DNA of 64,000 nt from Bacteroidales bacterium (lineage in GTDB: Bacteria > Bacteroidota > Bacteroidia > Bacteroidales > Muribaculaceae), in contig SFGS01000020.1 in the NCBI GenBank assembly GCA_004557565.1, positions 10,041 to 74,040 on the forward strand. The letters run 5' to 3'. Both the position numbers and the translations under genes were made by a program. A model generated the notes under the pieces. It was given only the letters and a program-made list of their open reading frames with translations, searched no databases and was not told the origin of the DNA. Shown in pieces: positions 51,901 through 59,055 of this stretch. The stretch's first letter is position 1; the number at the start of each line of letters is the position of its first letter.

Positions 51901-54384
51901 CACATTCTTTTCGTCAACACGGTAGGCCTCAGTAGGAATCCAGATAGGACAGTCTTTCACTGGTGCACACTTGTCGGTGCTACGGTAAATGACGACTTCT
52001 GCTTTTGAGGTGATGTTGGGTTCATCAGCCACTTGCACCTCAATGCTATATACTCCCGATGGCACCTCAGAGAAATCGGCTTCGAGGGCATCAGTTTTGA
52101 AAGAACTTGCTTTCACCACATTGCCGCTCTCGTCTTTCAGCGTGTAGGTGCACACCAAACTCTTGTCGGCTTCATCGGTAGAGTTGAAAATCACAGGCAG
52201 TTTTGCCTTTTTGCTGTTTTCGTGGGTGAAGTCCTTGATTTCAATGCTGCGGATTCTGCCTACCACAAACGAGTGGTAGCCCTCACGGCTTTCGCCAGCA
52301 GCGGTAGTGACCTTGGCACTGAGCGTGTAACTGCGCCAATCCCAAGCATATTTAACTTCGCCATTGCCAAACAGACTGGCAGGGTATTCGATGGTGAAGC
52401 GGCCGTCGGCATCGGTGATGACGGTGGTATCGTTGAGCGTGGTGCCACCTTCGCTCTCATAACGCCAATACCAACTCCACGCCCTCTTTGAGAGCGTCAG
52501 TTTCACTTCAGTGTTGGCAATAGGCATACCCGAATAGGTGGTGGCTGTGCCTGTAATCTTCACAGGCTGCTTGCTCACGAAATTATGGCTTGCGTCGGGA
52601 AACTCTACGGCGAAAGTGGGCGTTTTGTATTCGCTCACATCCACATCTTGCCTGCCGTAGAATCCGCTGCCAGAGCATTTTACCAGCCATCTGCCATTCA
52701 TGCGGTCAGTGGGAATGGTAAATTCGCCTTCAATGCGCCCGAAAGCGTCGGAGGTGAGTTTGAGTTTTTTCACCAATTTGTAGTTGGCGTCTTTCAATTC
52801 CACTTCAATCACCTCACCCGAAGCCACCGTTTTTGAAGTGGTGCCTACACGATAGAGCACAGCGGCAAACTTGATGGTTTCGCCAGGACGGTAAATCGCC
52901 AAGTCGGTGTAAACACTCATTGATTTCTGAATGTTGTCGGTATCGTCAAACTGATAAACCGACACCTTCGGAGCGTATTTATCGGAGCCTTTAGTGAGGC
53001 TCACTTCACGGTCGTAATCAAATTCCACAGGCAGCGCACACGAGCCATCGGCAGCAGTCACGCCATCGATGTTCTCACCCTTCACGCTCACCCCCTTCAG
53101 GGGTGCGCCAGTGGTGCGGTCCACCGCAAATATTCTGGTTTCCTTCTTTTCGCGAGCCACAGTGAATGAGGCTATGTCGTAAACGAGGAGCAAATCGTTG
53201 GTCCGCAAGGTGGATTCAATCGTTTTGTTTCCGTTCTTAAACGCCACCACAAACGCATACTGCCCATAAGGGAGCGGATTCAGCACCGCTGTGGTTGCGG
53301 TGTCGGTGAAAGATGGCATAGCACCATCTACATGCTTATCGTAGGTGGCGATAAATTTACATTTTTTTGTGTCGATATTGGTTTCTCCACGCTTTTCCAG
53401 TGCTTCCACATAACTGTCGGGCACTTGATAGACGCTGATTGAGAAATCGTTCACATTCCTCACCCGGCACTCCACACGAATGGAGTCGCGAGAACTGACG
53501 CTGTTGGCGCGTATGATGTCCACCTTCTTGCATTCAATTTCTGCCAACCGCTCGCTCACTTGATAGACATATACCCCATTAGGGTATCTCTGCAAATAAT
53601 CCTTCAGATGCTTATAGCTCTCGGCGGAGGTGGACAATTCAGTGAGCAGACAGCCCGAATGTTCGTTGTCCTTGTATTGGTCGTAAAGTTTGAGTTTTTC
53701 CGCCGTATTGAGGCCTTGGTTTTTGCTGAAGAGATAGGCTGGCACATATCCAGCCTTGAGCAAATACTCGCATTGGTCAGTTTGCTCATCAGTGGATTCT
53801 GATGCAAATTCACCCTTTTGCGCCAACACGAAATCGTAGAGCGTGGGCTGGTAGAGCGCGCCCAATTCATTACACCTCAAAATGTTGGCATAGTCGGTGA
53901 TGGCACACTTGCGCAATGCTTCCTTATCGCTTACGGCTTCTGTCATCAGTTCTTTAATCTTTGCATTGAAGTCGTTTCTGCCCCATTCCGAGTAATCGGC
54001 AGGGCGGGCGGCTTCCGACGTTTTTCGCCAACCGGCATACACATTCGAATATGAGCGGAAAACCTTGGCTTCGAGGGTGAGCAACAGCGCCTTGAAATCA
54101 GGGCGATTTTCCTTTTTCAGCACCGCCTCAATTTTATCGATAATGGCAGGCAAATTCTCTTGCGAGATATTGCCTTCGGCTATACCGTAACGCACCAGAG
54201 CGTCGATCGTCTGTTCGCCATTGTTGACTTTCAATGCCGCAGCGAGGTCGGCAGTTGCCTTTTCCGACACCTCTTTCGGAAAATCGAAATCAGGGGTTTC
54301 CACTTTCTGATTGGCAAAAAGACTGAATGGGAAAATAGCCATAACTAAAGCAATAATAATATTTGACAATTTGGTTACTTTCAT
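48910..54384 (-). CDS. Alpha-2-macroglobulin family protein without thioester
   Basis: 1824 residues, exported by a signal peptide (IIIALVMAIFPFSLFA). After a helical N-terminal region (about 30-290) come serial macroglobulin sandwiches. The MG2/bait-like signatures are SVYTDLAIYRPGETIKFAAVLYR and GRWLVKCSGSGFYGRQDVDVSEYKTPTFAVEF. The A2M core is TALWKPMLTSDTGGNLIVEFEAPEFNTTWVMQAIAYT, followed by an alpha-toroid (TTEVVLELIGELQHLGY, GEKAYFAMALNRGGY) and a final receptor-like domain (FKVGDKVQVRVVIKNNKDLDFVTVTD). At the thioester position the sequence is YEPNYHIATSLAHNLFAEVL, with no CxEQ, so it cannot trap proteases covalently. Probably a periplasmic or surface protease-binding or structural protein. 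A single gene with its own promoter. Confidence 0.88.
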   Translation of the reverse strand: MKVTKLSNIIIALVMAIFPFSLFANQKVETPDFDFPKEVSEKATADLAAALKVNNGEQTIDALVRYGIAEGNISQENLPAIIDKIEAVLKKENRPDFKALLLTLEAKVFRSYSNVYAGWRKTSEAARPADYSEWGRNDFNAKIKELMTEAVSDKEALRKCAITDYANILRCNELGALYQPTLYDFVLAQKGEFASESTDEQTDQCEYLLKAGYVPAYLFSKNQGLNTAEKLKLYDQYKDNEHSGCLLTELSTSAESYKHLKDYLQRYPNGVYVYQVSERLAEIECKKVDIIRANSVSSRDSIRVECRVRNVNDFSISVYQVPDSYVEALEKRGETNIDTKKCKFIATYDKHVDGAMPSFTDTATTAVLNPLPYGQYAFVVAFKNGNKTIESTLRTNDLLLVYDIASFTVAREKKETRIFAVDRTTGAPLKGVSVKGENIDGVTAADGSCALPVEFDYDREVSLTKGSDKYAPKVSVYQFDDTDNIQKSMSVYTDLAIYRPGETIKFAAVLYRVGTTSKTVASGEVIEVELKDANYKLVKKLKLTSDAFGRIEGEFTIPTDRMNGRWLVKCSGSGFYGRQDVDVSEYKTPTFAVEFPDASHNFVSKQPVKITGTATTYSGMPIANTEVKLTLSKRAWSWYWRYESEGGTTLNDTTVITDADGRFTIEYPASLFGNGEVKYAWDWRSYTLSAKVTTAAGESREGYHSFVVGRIRSIEIKDFTHENSKKAKLPVIFNSTDEADKSLVCTYTLKDESGNVVKASSFKTDALEADFSEVPSGVYSIEVQVADEPNITSKAEVVIYRSTDKCAPVKDCPIWIPTEAYRVDEKNVAHTTIGVSASESHIYYVATSRAGIVKEGWLHYKRGMHDFALQIPNAPDEYISVEFINVYKGEVCRYYHKFISTINEQKLNIKLNSFRDKLVPGEKEKWTMQFVDKNGNPVQTAMMLEMYDKALESLSSNKWNIYASYQFARRYTIDTGFFVYSRYLSASYQDEVKVKGYSPEWPVFNMYGKHFFPQFSQFLVMDGAPVIAYGSAMKMSAKSQGVLEESKVETIDRANAELPKESKAEEKPQLNEIKLREVDIKTALWKPMLTSDTGGNLIVEFEAPEFNTTWVMQAIAYTGNMVSSSISREVLTQKPIMVKSSLPRFVRGGDKVTLKANVMNTTDEATTFSAMVELFNPRTQEVVATKSFDGNLAAKGTEVVGIEFAVPDTIPFVGFRVKATNATFGDGEQVMLPVLSDIAPVIEAEPFFVDAAKPHFEVKMPSFPLDSRVTLEYCDNPVWYCVTALPTIYEPNYHIATSLAHNLFAEVLAQGVAKSNPLIKTAIQQWMADGADSTLTSMLEKNKDLKITDLLASPWVNEADRQSLRMLKLIDLFDEKKMSAEHKKIVGALQKLQRADGGFPWYEYNGCRSSLWTTEVVLELIGELQHLGYTLDDADINQMAKKALAYYDSEMLKLWNQQQKVSKKNYSGFSSYVYVRSLFSGVKLPSGNDKMMKKALSAMTKDWKGLPMGEKAYFAMALNRGGYKKVAIRIVESLRQFAIVKPELGMYWDNLQIGWRYFDKVAVTATILEAMHEVGASQTEIDQIRKWILLMKQSNDWGSSSLAADAVYAILSTGSQWLERSEKPIITIDGEAVQFSHIDEYVGYCRKTIPAKSGATLTIDRKSASPAWGAVYCQYKAPMASVEAKEITEMSIRKEYLVYGADGKLIPASDRNFKVGDKVQVRVVIKNNKDLDFVTVTDQRAACFEPKDQLSGSRYMDGTYFFQETKDAQTNLFFTSLDKGTHIISYDVYVTAEGHFSVGIATAQCQYAPQLSAHSSGTQITVQP

Positions 54385-54442
54385 AGGTTATACATATTTG
54401 TTCCTCATAGCGAGGGTGAATAATTCAAACTATATCTAAATG

Positions 54443-54472
54443 CAAAAATAACGATAATTTCGAGAAAAGCAA
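54443..54472 (-). promoter_or_regulatory. Promoter of the alpha-2-macroglobulin-like gene
   Basis: TTG (54472-54470, minus), 19 bp, TATTTTTG (54450-54443). The predicted start near 54438 gives a leader of about 54 nt. Confidence 0.65.
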
Positions 54473-54498
54473 TGACCACGAATGAGGATTTTGGAAGT

Positions 54499-54630
54499 AA
54501 AGAAGTTAAAGAAGTTGAAGAAGTTAAAGAAGTTAAGACGATTGCTTCGGCTTCTTCGATAATTCGAAATCTCGAAATCTCGATAATTCGAAAACTCGAA
54601 AACTCGTTGACCTGTTGACTCGTTGACTTT
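54499..54630. repeat. Two short-period arrays: 9-bp AAAGAAGTT run and 8-bp TTCGAAAA/CTCGTTGA run
   Basis: 54499-54537 holds four to five 9-bp units (AAAGAAGTT, TGAAGAAGT variants). From about 54555 to 54630, ten 8-bp units follow without a break in phase, changing gradually from TTCGATAA and CTCGAAAT through CTCGAAAA to CTCGTTGA and CCTGTTGA. The last types are the complement of the 2081-2136 units. The region fills most of the 282-bp gap between the sigma-factor partner and the alpha-2-macroglobulin promoter. Confidence 0.8.
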
Positions 54631-54666
54631 CCTGGGAAGAAAAAAATTCCGTGGTATATGTGTAAG

Positions 54667-55074
54667 TTAGTTTATCTGATTGGGGTTGAGGTCGTCGGTG
54701 ATGGTTTCGAATGTGGCGTTGCTATTTTCCACACTGTCGCGGTAACTGCGTGCAGTGGTGTCGGAATCGGCGCCTACCACGATTTCTGTGCCACCAAGCT
54801 GACCATTAGCCATTGGATTTTGGCTACTTGAGCTGCCATTGAACAAATTAAACACCTGAATCATACAGAAAACACCAGCAAACATGGCTGCCATATACAC
54901 ATAGGGGCGGAATCGCACCCATAGGTTTGGTTTTTCTTTCTCTTCAGGAGCGGCTGCTTCTGGCAACTTCTCTGCGAGGTTTTTGGCAAAATCGTTGAAG
55001 TAGTTTTCCGGGGTGGTAAACCCGGATTTTTTACCCAACTTGCTCAATATTTTGGAATCTTCTTCTTGTCTCAT
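54667..55074 (-). CDS. Single-pass membrane protein downstream of ECF sigma factor
   Basis: 135 residues. A charged N-terminal cytosolic part (LSKLGKKSGFTTPENYFNDFAKNLAEKLPE), one membrane helix (RPYVYMAAMFAGVFCMIQVF, about residues 57-76) and an extracytoplasmic Ser/Asn/Asp-rich tail. The TPENYFxxFxxxLxEKL opening is common in Bacteroidota proteins encoded directly after ECF sigma factors. An anti-sigma-like or regulatory role is inferred from position; there is no zinc-binding anti-sigma motif. It follows the sigma gene after 33 bp. Confidence 0.65.
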   Translation of the reverse strand: MRQEEDSKILSKLGKKSGFTTPENYFNDFAKNLAEKLPEAAAPEEKEKPNLWVRFRPYVYMAAMFAGVFCMIQVFNLFNGSSSSQNPMANGQLGGTEIVVGADSDTTARSYRDSVENSNATFETITDDLNPNQIN

Positions 55075-55107
55075 AGCGCTTGTTTGACTTGTGTAAATAG
55101 AAAAGGT

Positions 55108-55668
55108 TTAATCCTCCTCACCAAAAAAACTTTCAATTTTTTTAACAGCGTGGTGATACGACGCTTTCAATGCCCCTACCGATGTGCCGAGAATTTCACT
55201 CATATCCTCGTATTTCATCTCATCGTAGTAGCGCATGTTAAACACCAGTCGCTGTTTGTCGGGGAGTGTGGCAATGGCCTTCTGAAGTTTGAGTTGAGCC
55301 TCATCGCCATCGAAATACCTGTCGGCTTCAAGGTTGCTGGTCAAGAACGACGAATCGTCGTCGAGCGAGATGTTGTTTTGCACCTTTTTCTTGTTGATGA
55401 AGGTGATGCTTTCGTTCACGGCAATCTTGTAGAGCCATGTCGAAAACTTGGCATCGCCACGGAAACTGCCAATGTTGCTCCACGCCTTGATGAAAGTGTT
55501 TTGCAGCACATCGTTGGCATCGTCGTGATCGATAACCATGCGGCGAATTTGCCAGTAAAGCGGTTGCGAATAGTGCTCAATCACTTTACCGAATGCGGCG
55601 TTCACCGTCTCCTGATGATGGAGTTGCTCAACAATCAGTGCCTCGTCGTATGTATCTTTTTGTCCCAT
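55108..55668 (-). CDS. ECF-type RNA polymerase sigma factor
   Basis: 186 residues. Region 2: LYWQIRRMVIDHDDANDVLQNTFIKAWSNIGSFRGDAKFSTWLYKIAVNESI-type pattern (DANDVLQNTF and FSTWLYKIAVN are diagnostic). Region 4: LPDKQRLVFNMRYYDEMKYEDMSEIL followed by SVGALKASYHHAVKKIE. No region 3, as in ECF sigmas. It probably directs RNA polymerase to a stress or envelope regulon together with the membrane protein encoded next. Confidence 0.93.
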   Translation of the reverse strand: MGQKDTYDEALIVEQLHHQETVNAAFGKVIEHYSQPLYWQIRRMVIDHDDANDVLQNTFIKAWSNIGSFRGDAKFSTWLYKIAVNESITFINKKKVQNNISLDDDSSFLTSNLEADRYFDGDEAQLKLQKAIATLPDKQRLVFNMRYYDEMKYEDMSEILGTSVGALKASYHHAVKKIESFFGEED

Positions 55669-55688
55669 ATATTACTGTTACAGTCCCA

Positions 55689-55719
55689 CAAAGATAACTA
55701 TTTTATTTCATTTCGGCAA
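55689..55719 (-). promoter_or_regulatory. Promoter of the ECF sigma gene
   Basis: TTG (55719-55717, minus), exactly 20 bp, TATCTTTG (55696-55689). The start would be near 55684, leaving about 16 nt of leader. It is a housekeeping-type promoter. Confidence 0.7.
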
Positions 55720-55792
55720 ACACTCCTTACTTCTGCCATCGCTCCCCTACCCGCACTTTTCGCCGCCATCTTCCACACTATTAAAGAGTGAA

Positions 55793-55824
55793 TTTGTGAG
55801 GATACAGATTTTTTGGTATCTTTG
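55793..55824 (+). promoter_or_regulatory. Promoter of the gmd operon
   Basis: TTTG (55793-55796), 20 bp, TATCTTTG (55817-55824). It lies inside an in-frame upstream extension of gmd (ATG at 55813), which rules that start out and supports the ATG at 55858. Confidence 0.75.
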
Positions 55825-55857
55825 TGGGTTATAAGGATTACAAGATATTATCAATAT

Positions 55858-56961
55858 ATGAACGAAAACAATCGCAAAGTGGCCCTTATCACGGGCATCA
55901 CTGGTCAAGACGGCTCTTTCTTGGCTGAATTTCTGCTTGAAAAGGGTTACGACGTGCACGGTACCATTCGCCGCTCGTCGGTAGATTTCCGCGAACGCAT
56001 TGCCCACCTCGAGGGCAAACCACATTTCCACCTCCACTATGCCGACATGAGCGACTCGATGAGTTTGATCAAGGTAATCGGTCAGGTGCGACCTACCGAA
56101 ATCTACAACTTGGCGGCGCAAAGCCATGTGCAGGTGAGTTTCGACTCGCCCGAATTTACCGCCGATGTAGATGCCACCGGCGTGCTGCGTGTGCTGGAGG
56201 CTGTGCGCCAATGCGGCCTCACCAAGGAATGTCGCATCTACCAAGCCAGCACCAGCGAACTTTACGGCAAAGTGGAAGAAGTGCCGCAAAACGAGAACAC
56301 CCCTTTCCACCCCTACAGCCCTTACGCGGTGGCTAAGCTCTACGGCTACTGGATTGTGAAAGAATACCGCGAGGCTTACGATATGTTCTGCTGCTCTGGC
56401 ATCTTGTTCAACCACGAGAGCGAACGCCGTGGCGAGACTTTCGTGACCCGCAAAATCACCCTTGCGGCAGCTCGCATCAAGGCTGGCAAGCAGGAAAAAC
56501 TGTATTTGGGCAATCTGTCGAGCCTGCGCGACTGGGGCTACGCTCGCGACTATGTGGAGTGTATGTGGCTCATTCTCCAGCACGACACGCCTGAAGACTT
56601 CGTGATCGCCACCGGTGTGCAACACAGCGTGCGCGAATTTTGCACCTTGGCGTTCCACCACGTGGGCATAGAACTCGAATGGCAAGGCGAGGGCGAAGAC
56701 GAGAAGGGTATCGACAAGTCCACAGGCAAGGTGCTTGTGGAGGTGAGCCCCGACTTCTACCGCCCTACCGATGTGGTGAACCTCTGGGGCGACCCCACCA
56801 AGGCAAGAGCCGAACTCGGTTGGGACCCACAGCGCACCTCATTTGAGGAACTCGTGAAAATCATGGTTGACCACGACGTGGCAAAGGTGGCTATCGAAAA
56901 CGCAGGCGACCAAATCCGCGTCAACCTCGCAGAATACCTCGAAAAAGGTATAGTAAAATAA
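55858..56961 (+). CDS. gmd: GDP-mannose 4,6-dehydratase
   Basis: 367-residue extended short-chain dehydrogenase making GDP-4-keto-6-deoxymannose, the first step to GDP-L-fucose. NADP-binding ALITGITGQDGSFLAEFLL, RRSSVDFRERIAHLEGKPHFHLHYADMSDS-type pattern, YNLAAQSHVQVSFDSPEFTADVDATG, catalytic Tyr in YSPYAVAKLYGYWI, and NHESERRGETFVTRKIT. The start is set by the promoter at 55793-55824. In other Bacteroidales, gmd is usually followed directly by fcl; here a four-helix-bundle gene and repeat arrays intervene. Confidence 0.97.
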   Translation: MNENNRKVALITGITGQDGSFLAEFLLEKGYDVHGTIRRSSVDFRERIAHLEGKPHFHLHYADMSDSMSLIKVIGQVRPTEIYNLAAQSHVQVSFDSPEFTADVDATGVLRVLEAVRQCGLTKECRIYQASTSELYGKVEEVPQNENTPFHPYSPYAVAKLYGYWIVKEYREAYDMFCCSGILFNHESERRGETFVTRKITLAAARIKAGKQEKLYLGNLSSLRDWGYARDYVECMWLILQHDTPEDFVIATGVQHSVREFCTLAFHHVGIELEWQGEGEDEKGIDKSTGKVLVEVSPDFYRPTDVVNLWGDPTKARAELGWDPQRTSFEELVKIMVDHDVAKVAIENAGDQIRVNLAEYLEKGIVK

Positions 56962-57007
56962 AAGTCTACAAGTCAACGAGTCAACAGGTCAACAAGTTTT
57001 TTTTGAG
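56962..57007 (+). repeat. Left GTCAAC array of the four-helix-bundle cassette
   Basis: Starting 1 bp after the gmd stop: AGTCTACA, AGTCAACG, AGTCAACA, GGTCAACA, then a T-run and GAG. The 38 bp at 56970-57007 are the near-exact complement of 57470-57507. Confidence 0.8.
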
Positions 57008-57062
57008 ACAATAAGTATTTATAAAGTCTACGAGGCGACGATTTAACAGGTTTTTCTGAGTG

Positions 57063-57434
57063 ATGGAGAGAGGAATTGAAACATTGTATATTTGGCAAGA
57101 GGCCAGGGCGTTTGTTAACAACGTCTATGGCATGATGGCGAAATGCAATGACTATGGATTCCGTGACCAGATGCAGAGGGCAGCAGTGAGTATCATGAAT
57201 AATATCGCTGAAGGCTCAGAATCGGGTTATGATGCAAAATTTATTCATTTCCTCCATATTGCCAAAGGGAGTTGTGGCGAAGTAAAAAGTATGCTTTACC
57301 TCTGTGAAGATTTCAACATCTGCACCACAGAACAACGAACCGAACTCCAATCGCAACTAAAAAAAATCTCCTCTGGAATTATGAACCTCATAAATTTCCT
57401 CAAAAGCCACTCACCCACCCCATTGACCAAATAA
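57063..57434 (+). CDS. Four-helix-bundle protein (23S rRNA intervening-sequence/S23 family)
   Basis: A 123-residue all-helical protein. Family features: LYIWQEARAFVNNVYGMMAK, the RDQMQRAAVSIMNNIAEGSESGYDAKFIHFLHIAKGSCGEVKSML-type core (here seen as QMQRAAVSIMNNIAEGSE and FLHIAKGSCGEVKSMLYL) and a final amphipathic helix. Related proteins occur in 23S rRNA intervening sequences and as free-standing genes; function is unknown. It sits between gmd and fcl, flanked by inverted repeat arrays, so it looks like an inserted cassette. The ATG at 57063 is preferred over GTG at 57060. Confidence 0.85.
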   Translation: MERGIETLYIWQEARAFVNNVYGMMAKCNDYGFRDQMQRAAVSIMNNIAEGSESGYDAKFIHFLHIAKGSCGEVKSMLYLCEDFNICTTEQRTELQSQLKKISSGIMNLINFLKSHSPTPLTK

Positions 57435-57516
57435 ACTCATTGACTCAAAAAAACTCATTGACTCGTTGACTCAAAAAAAAACTCGTTGACCTGTTGACTC
57501 GTTGACTCGTTGACTC
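57434..57516 (+). repeat. Right GTTGAC array of the four-helix-bundle cassette
   Basis: Units CTCATTGA, CTCGTTGA and CCTGTTGA interrupted by A-runs (57434-57516). The part 57470-57507 mirrors the left array. It ends about 15 bp before the fcl start codon, so it forms the leader of that gene. Confidence 0.8.
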
Positions 57517-57530
57517 AAAAAAAAGAAACA

Positions 57531-58691
57531 ATGGATAAAAATGCGAAAATATATGTGGCTGGGCACCGCGGACTGGTGGGCTCTGCCATTTGGAAGAACC
57601 TCGAACAACGTGGATACCACAATCTGGTGGGCCGCACACATGCCGAGCTCGATCTGACCGACCAACTGGCCGTCAGAAAATTCTTCGACGACGAACGCCC
57701 CGACGCTGTGGTGCTGGCGGCGGCTTACGTTGGCGGCATTATGGCTAATTCGCTCTACCGCGCCGACTTCATCATGCAAAACATGATGATGCAGTGCAAC
57801 GTGATTAGCGAGAGTTATGCCCACGGCGTGAAAAAACTGCTTTTCCTGGGTTCCACCTGCATCTACCCCAAGAATGCGCCACAGCCTATCAAGGAAGACG
57901 CTTTGCTCACCTCGCCACTGGAATACACCAACGAGGAATACGCCTTGGCTAAGATTTCGGGCTTGAAGATGTGCGAAAGTTACAATCTGCAATATGGCAC
58001 CAACTACATAGCCGTGATGCCTACCAACCTCTACGGTCCCAACGACAATTTTCACCTCGAAAATAGCCATGTGATGCCTGCGATGATGCGCAAGGTGTAT
58101 CTCGCTCGCATGATTGGCGAAGGCAACTGGGACGCTATCCGCAAAGACATGGACAAACGCCCAGTGAACGGCATCGACGGAAAGGCATCGGAAGAAGCCA
58201 TTCTTGATGTGCTGAGCCACTACGGCATCGAGAACAACAAGGTGAACCTTTGGGGCACCGGCTCTCCATTGCGCGAATTTCTCTGGAGCGAGGACATGGC
58301 TGATGCCAGCGTACATGTGCTGCTGAACGTGAACTTCAGCGACATCATCGGCATCGACAAATACTCGTCGGTGCATTTCGGCAACAGCACCGATGGTAAG
58401 GTGGACCGCAACAGCAGCGAAGGCCGTGGCGGCGCCATTCCATCGCTGGGCGAAATCCGCAACTGCCACATCAATGTGGGCACTGGCAAGGAGGTGACCA
58501 TCAAGCAGCTTGCCGAACTCGTGGCGAAAGCCGTGGGCTTCACTGGCACTATTGCTTTTGATGCCACCAAACCCGACGGCACACCACGCAAACTCTGCGA
58601 TGTGTCGAAGCTCCACAGCCTCGGTTGGACCCATAAAATGGAAATTGAAGACGGCGTGAAAGCTCTATTCAAATGGTATATCGAAAACTAA
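57531..58691 (+). CDS. fcl: GDP-L-fucose synthase
   Basis: 386-residue epimerase/reductase converting GDP-4-keto-6-deoxymannose to GDP-L-fucose. IYVAGHRGLVGSAIWKNL (NADP loop), VVLAAAYVGGIMANSLYRADFI, LFLGSTCIYPKNAPQPIKED, and the catalytic Tyr in EEYALAKISGLKMCESYN (YxxxK). Compared with the ~320 residues of E. coli it has an insert around residues 195-235 (NWDAIRKDMDKRPVNGIDGK region) and another near 290, as in other Bacteroidales. The ATG at 57531 directly follows the repeat array; the in-frame ATG at 57510 lies inside the array and is unlikely. Confidence 0.95.
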   Translation: MDKNAKIYVAGHRGLVGSAIWKNLEQRGYHNLVGRTHAELDLTDQLAVRKFFDDERPDAVVLAAAYVGGIMANSLYRADFIMQNMMMQCNVISESYAHGVKKLLFLGSTCIYPKNAPQPIKEDALLTSPLEYTNEEYALAKISGLKMCESYNLQYGTNYIAVMPTNLYGPNDNFHLENSHVMPAMMRKVYLARMIGEGNWDAIRKDMDKRPVNGIDGKASEEAILDVLSHYGIENNKVNLWGTGSPLREFLWSEDMADASVHVLLNVNFSDIIGIDKYSSVHFGNSTDGKVDRNSSEGRGGAIPSLGEIRNCHINVGTGKEVTIKQLAELVAKAVGFTGTIAFDATKPDGTPRKLCDVSKLHSLGWTHKMEIEDGVKALFKWYIEN

Positions 58692-58716
58692 AAAAGACAC
58701 TATAAATCCACAGTCT

Positions 58717-59034
58717 ATGCCAACTCCAAAAACTAAAGGCGGCTCAGCGCTGAAAGAAGTGATAAGAATCAGTCTTGACGAGCCGAAAATGTTTCATGTG
58801 ATACTGCACAACGACGATGTGACCACTATGGAATTTGTGGTGCATTTGCTCACCACCGTGTTTCGCAAGTCGCAACCCGCTGCACAGGAAATCATGCTCA
58901 CGGTGCACCGCAAAGGCTGCGCCACTGTGGGCACTTACACCTACGATGTGGCTTACACAAGAAAGTCCAAAGCCTTGAATATGGCGAAAAATGCAGGTTA
59001 TCCACTGAAAATAACAATGGAAGAAGCAAACTAA
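58717..59034 (+). CDS. clpS: ATP-dependent Clp protease adaptor ClpS
   Basis: A 105-residue N-degron adaptor that recognises proteins with N-terminal Leu, Phe, Tyr or Trp and passes them to ClpA. Hallmarks: FHVILHNDDVTTMEFVVHLL (the NDD loop that clasps the N-terminal residue), VHRKGCATVGTYTYDVAYTR and KITMEEA. 25 bp after fcl and 21 bp before clpA. Confidence 0.95.
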   Translation: MPTPKTKGGSALKEVIRISLDEPKMFHVILHNDDVTTMEFVVHLLTTVFRKSQPAAQEIMLTVHRKGCATVGTYTYDVAYTRKSKALNMAKNAGYPLKITMEEAN

Positions 59035-59055
59035 ACACACACTCATAACACTCAA

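Noticed and set aside
54499..54630. Possible CRISPR array
   Set aside because: Units are 8-9 bp and contiguous with no spacers, and no cas genes are in the window.
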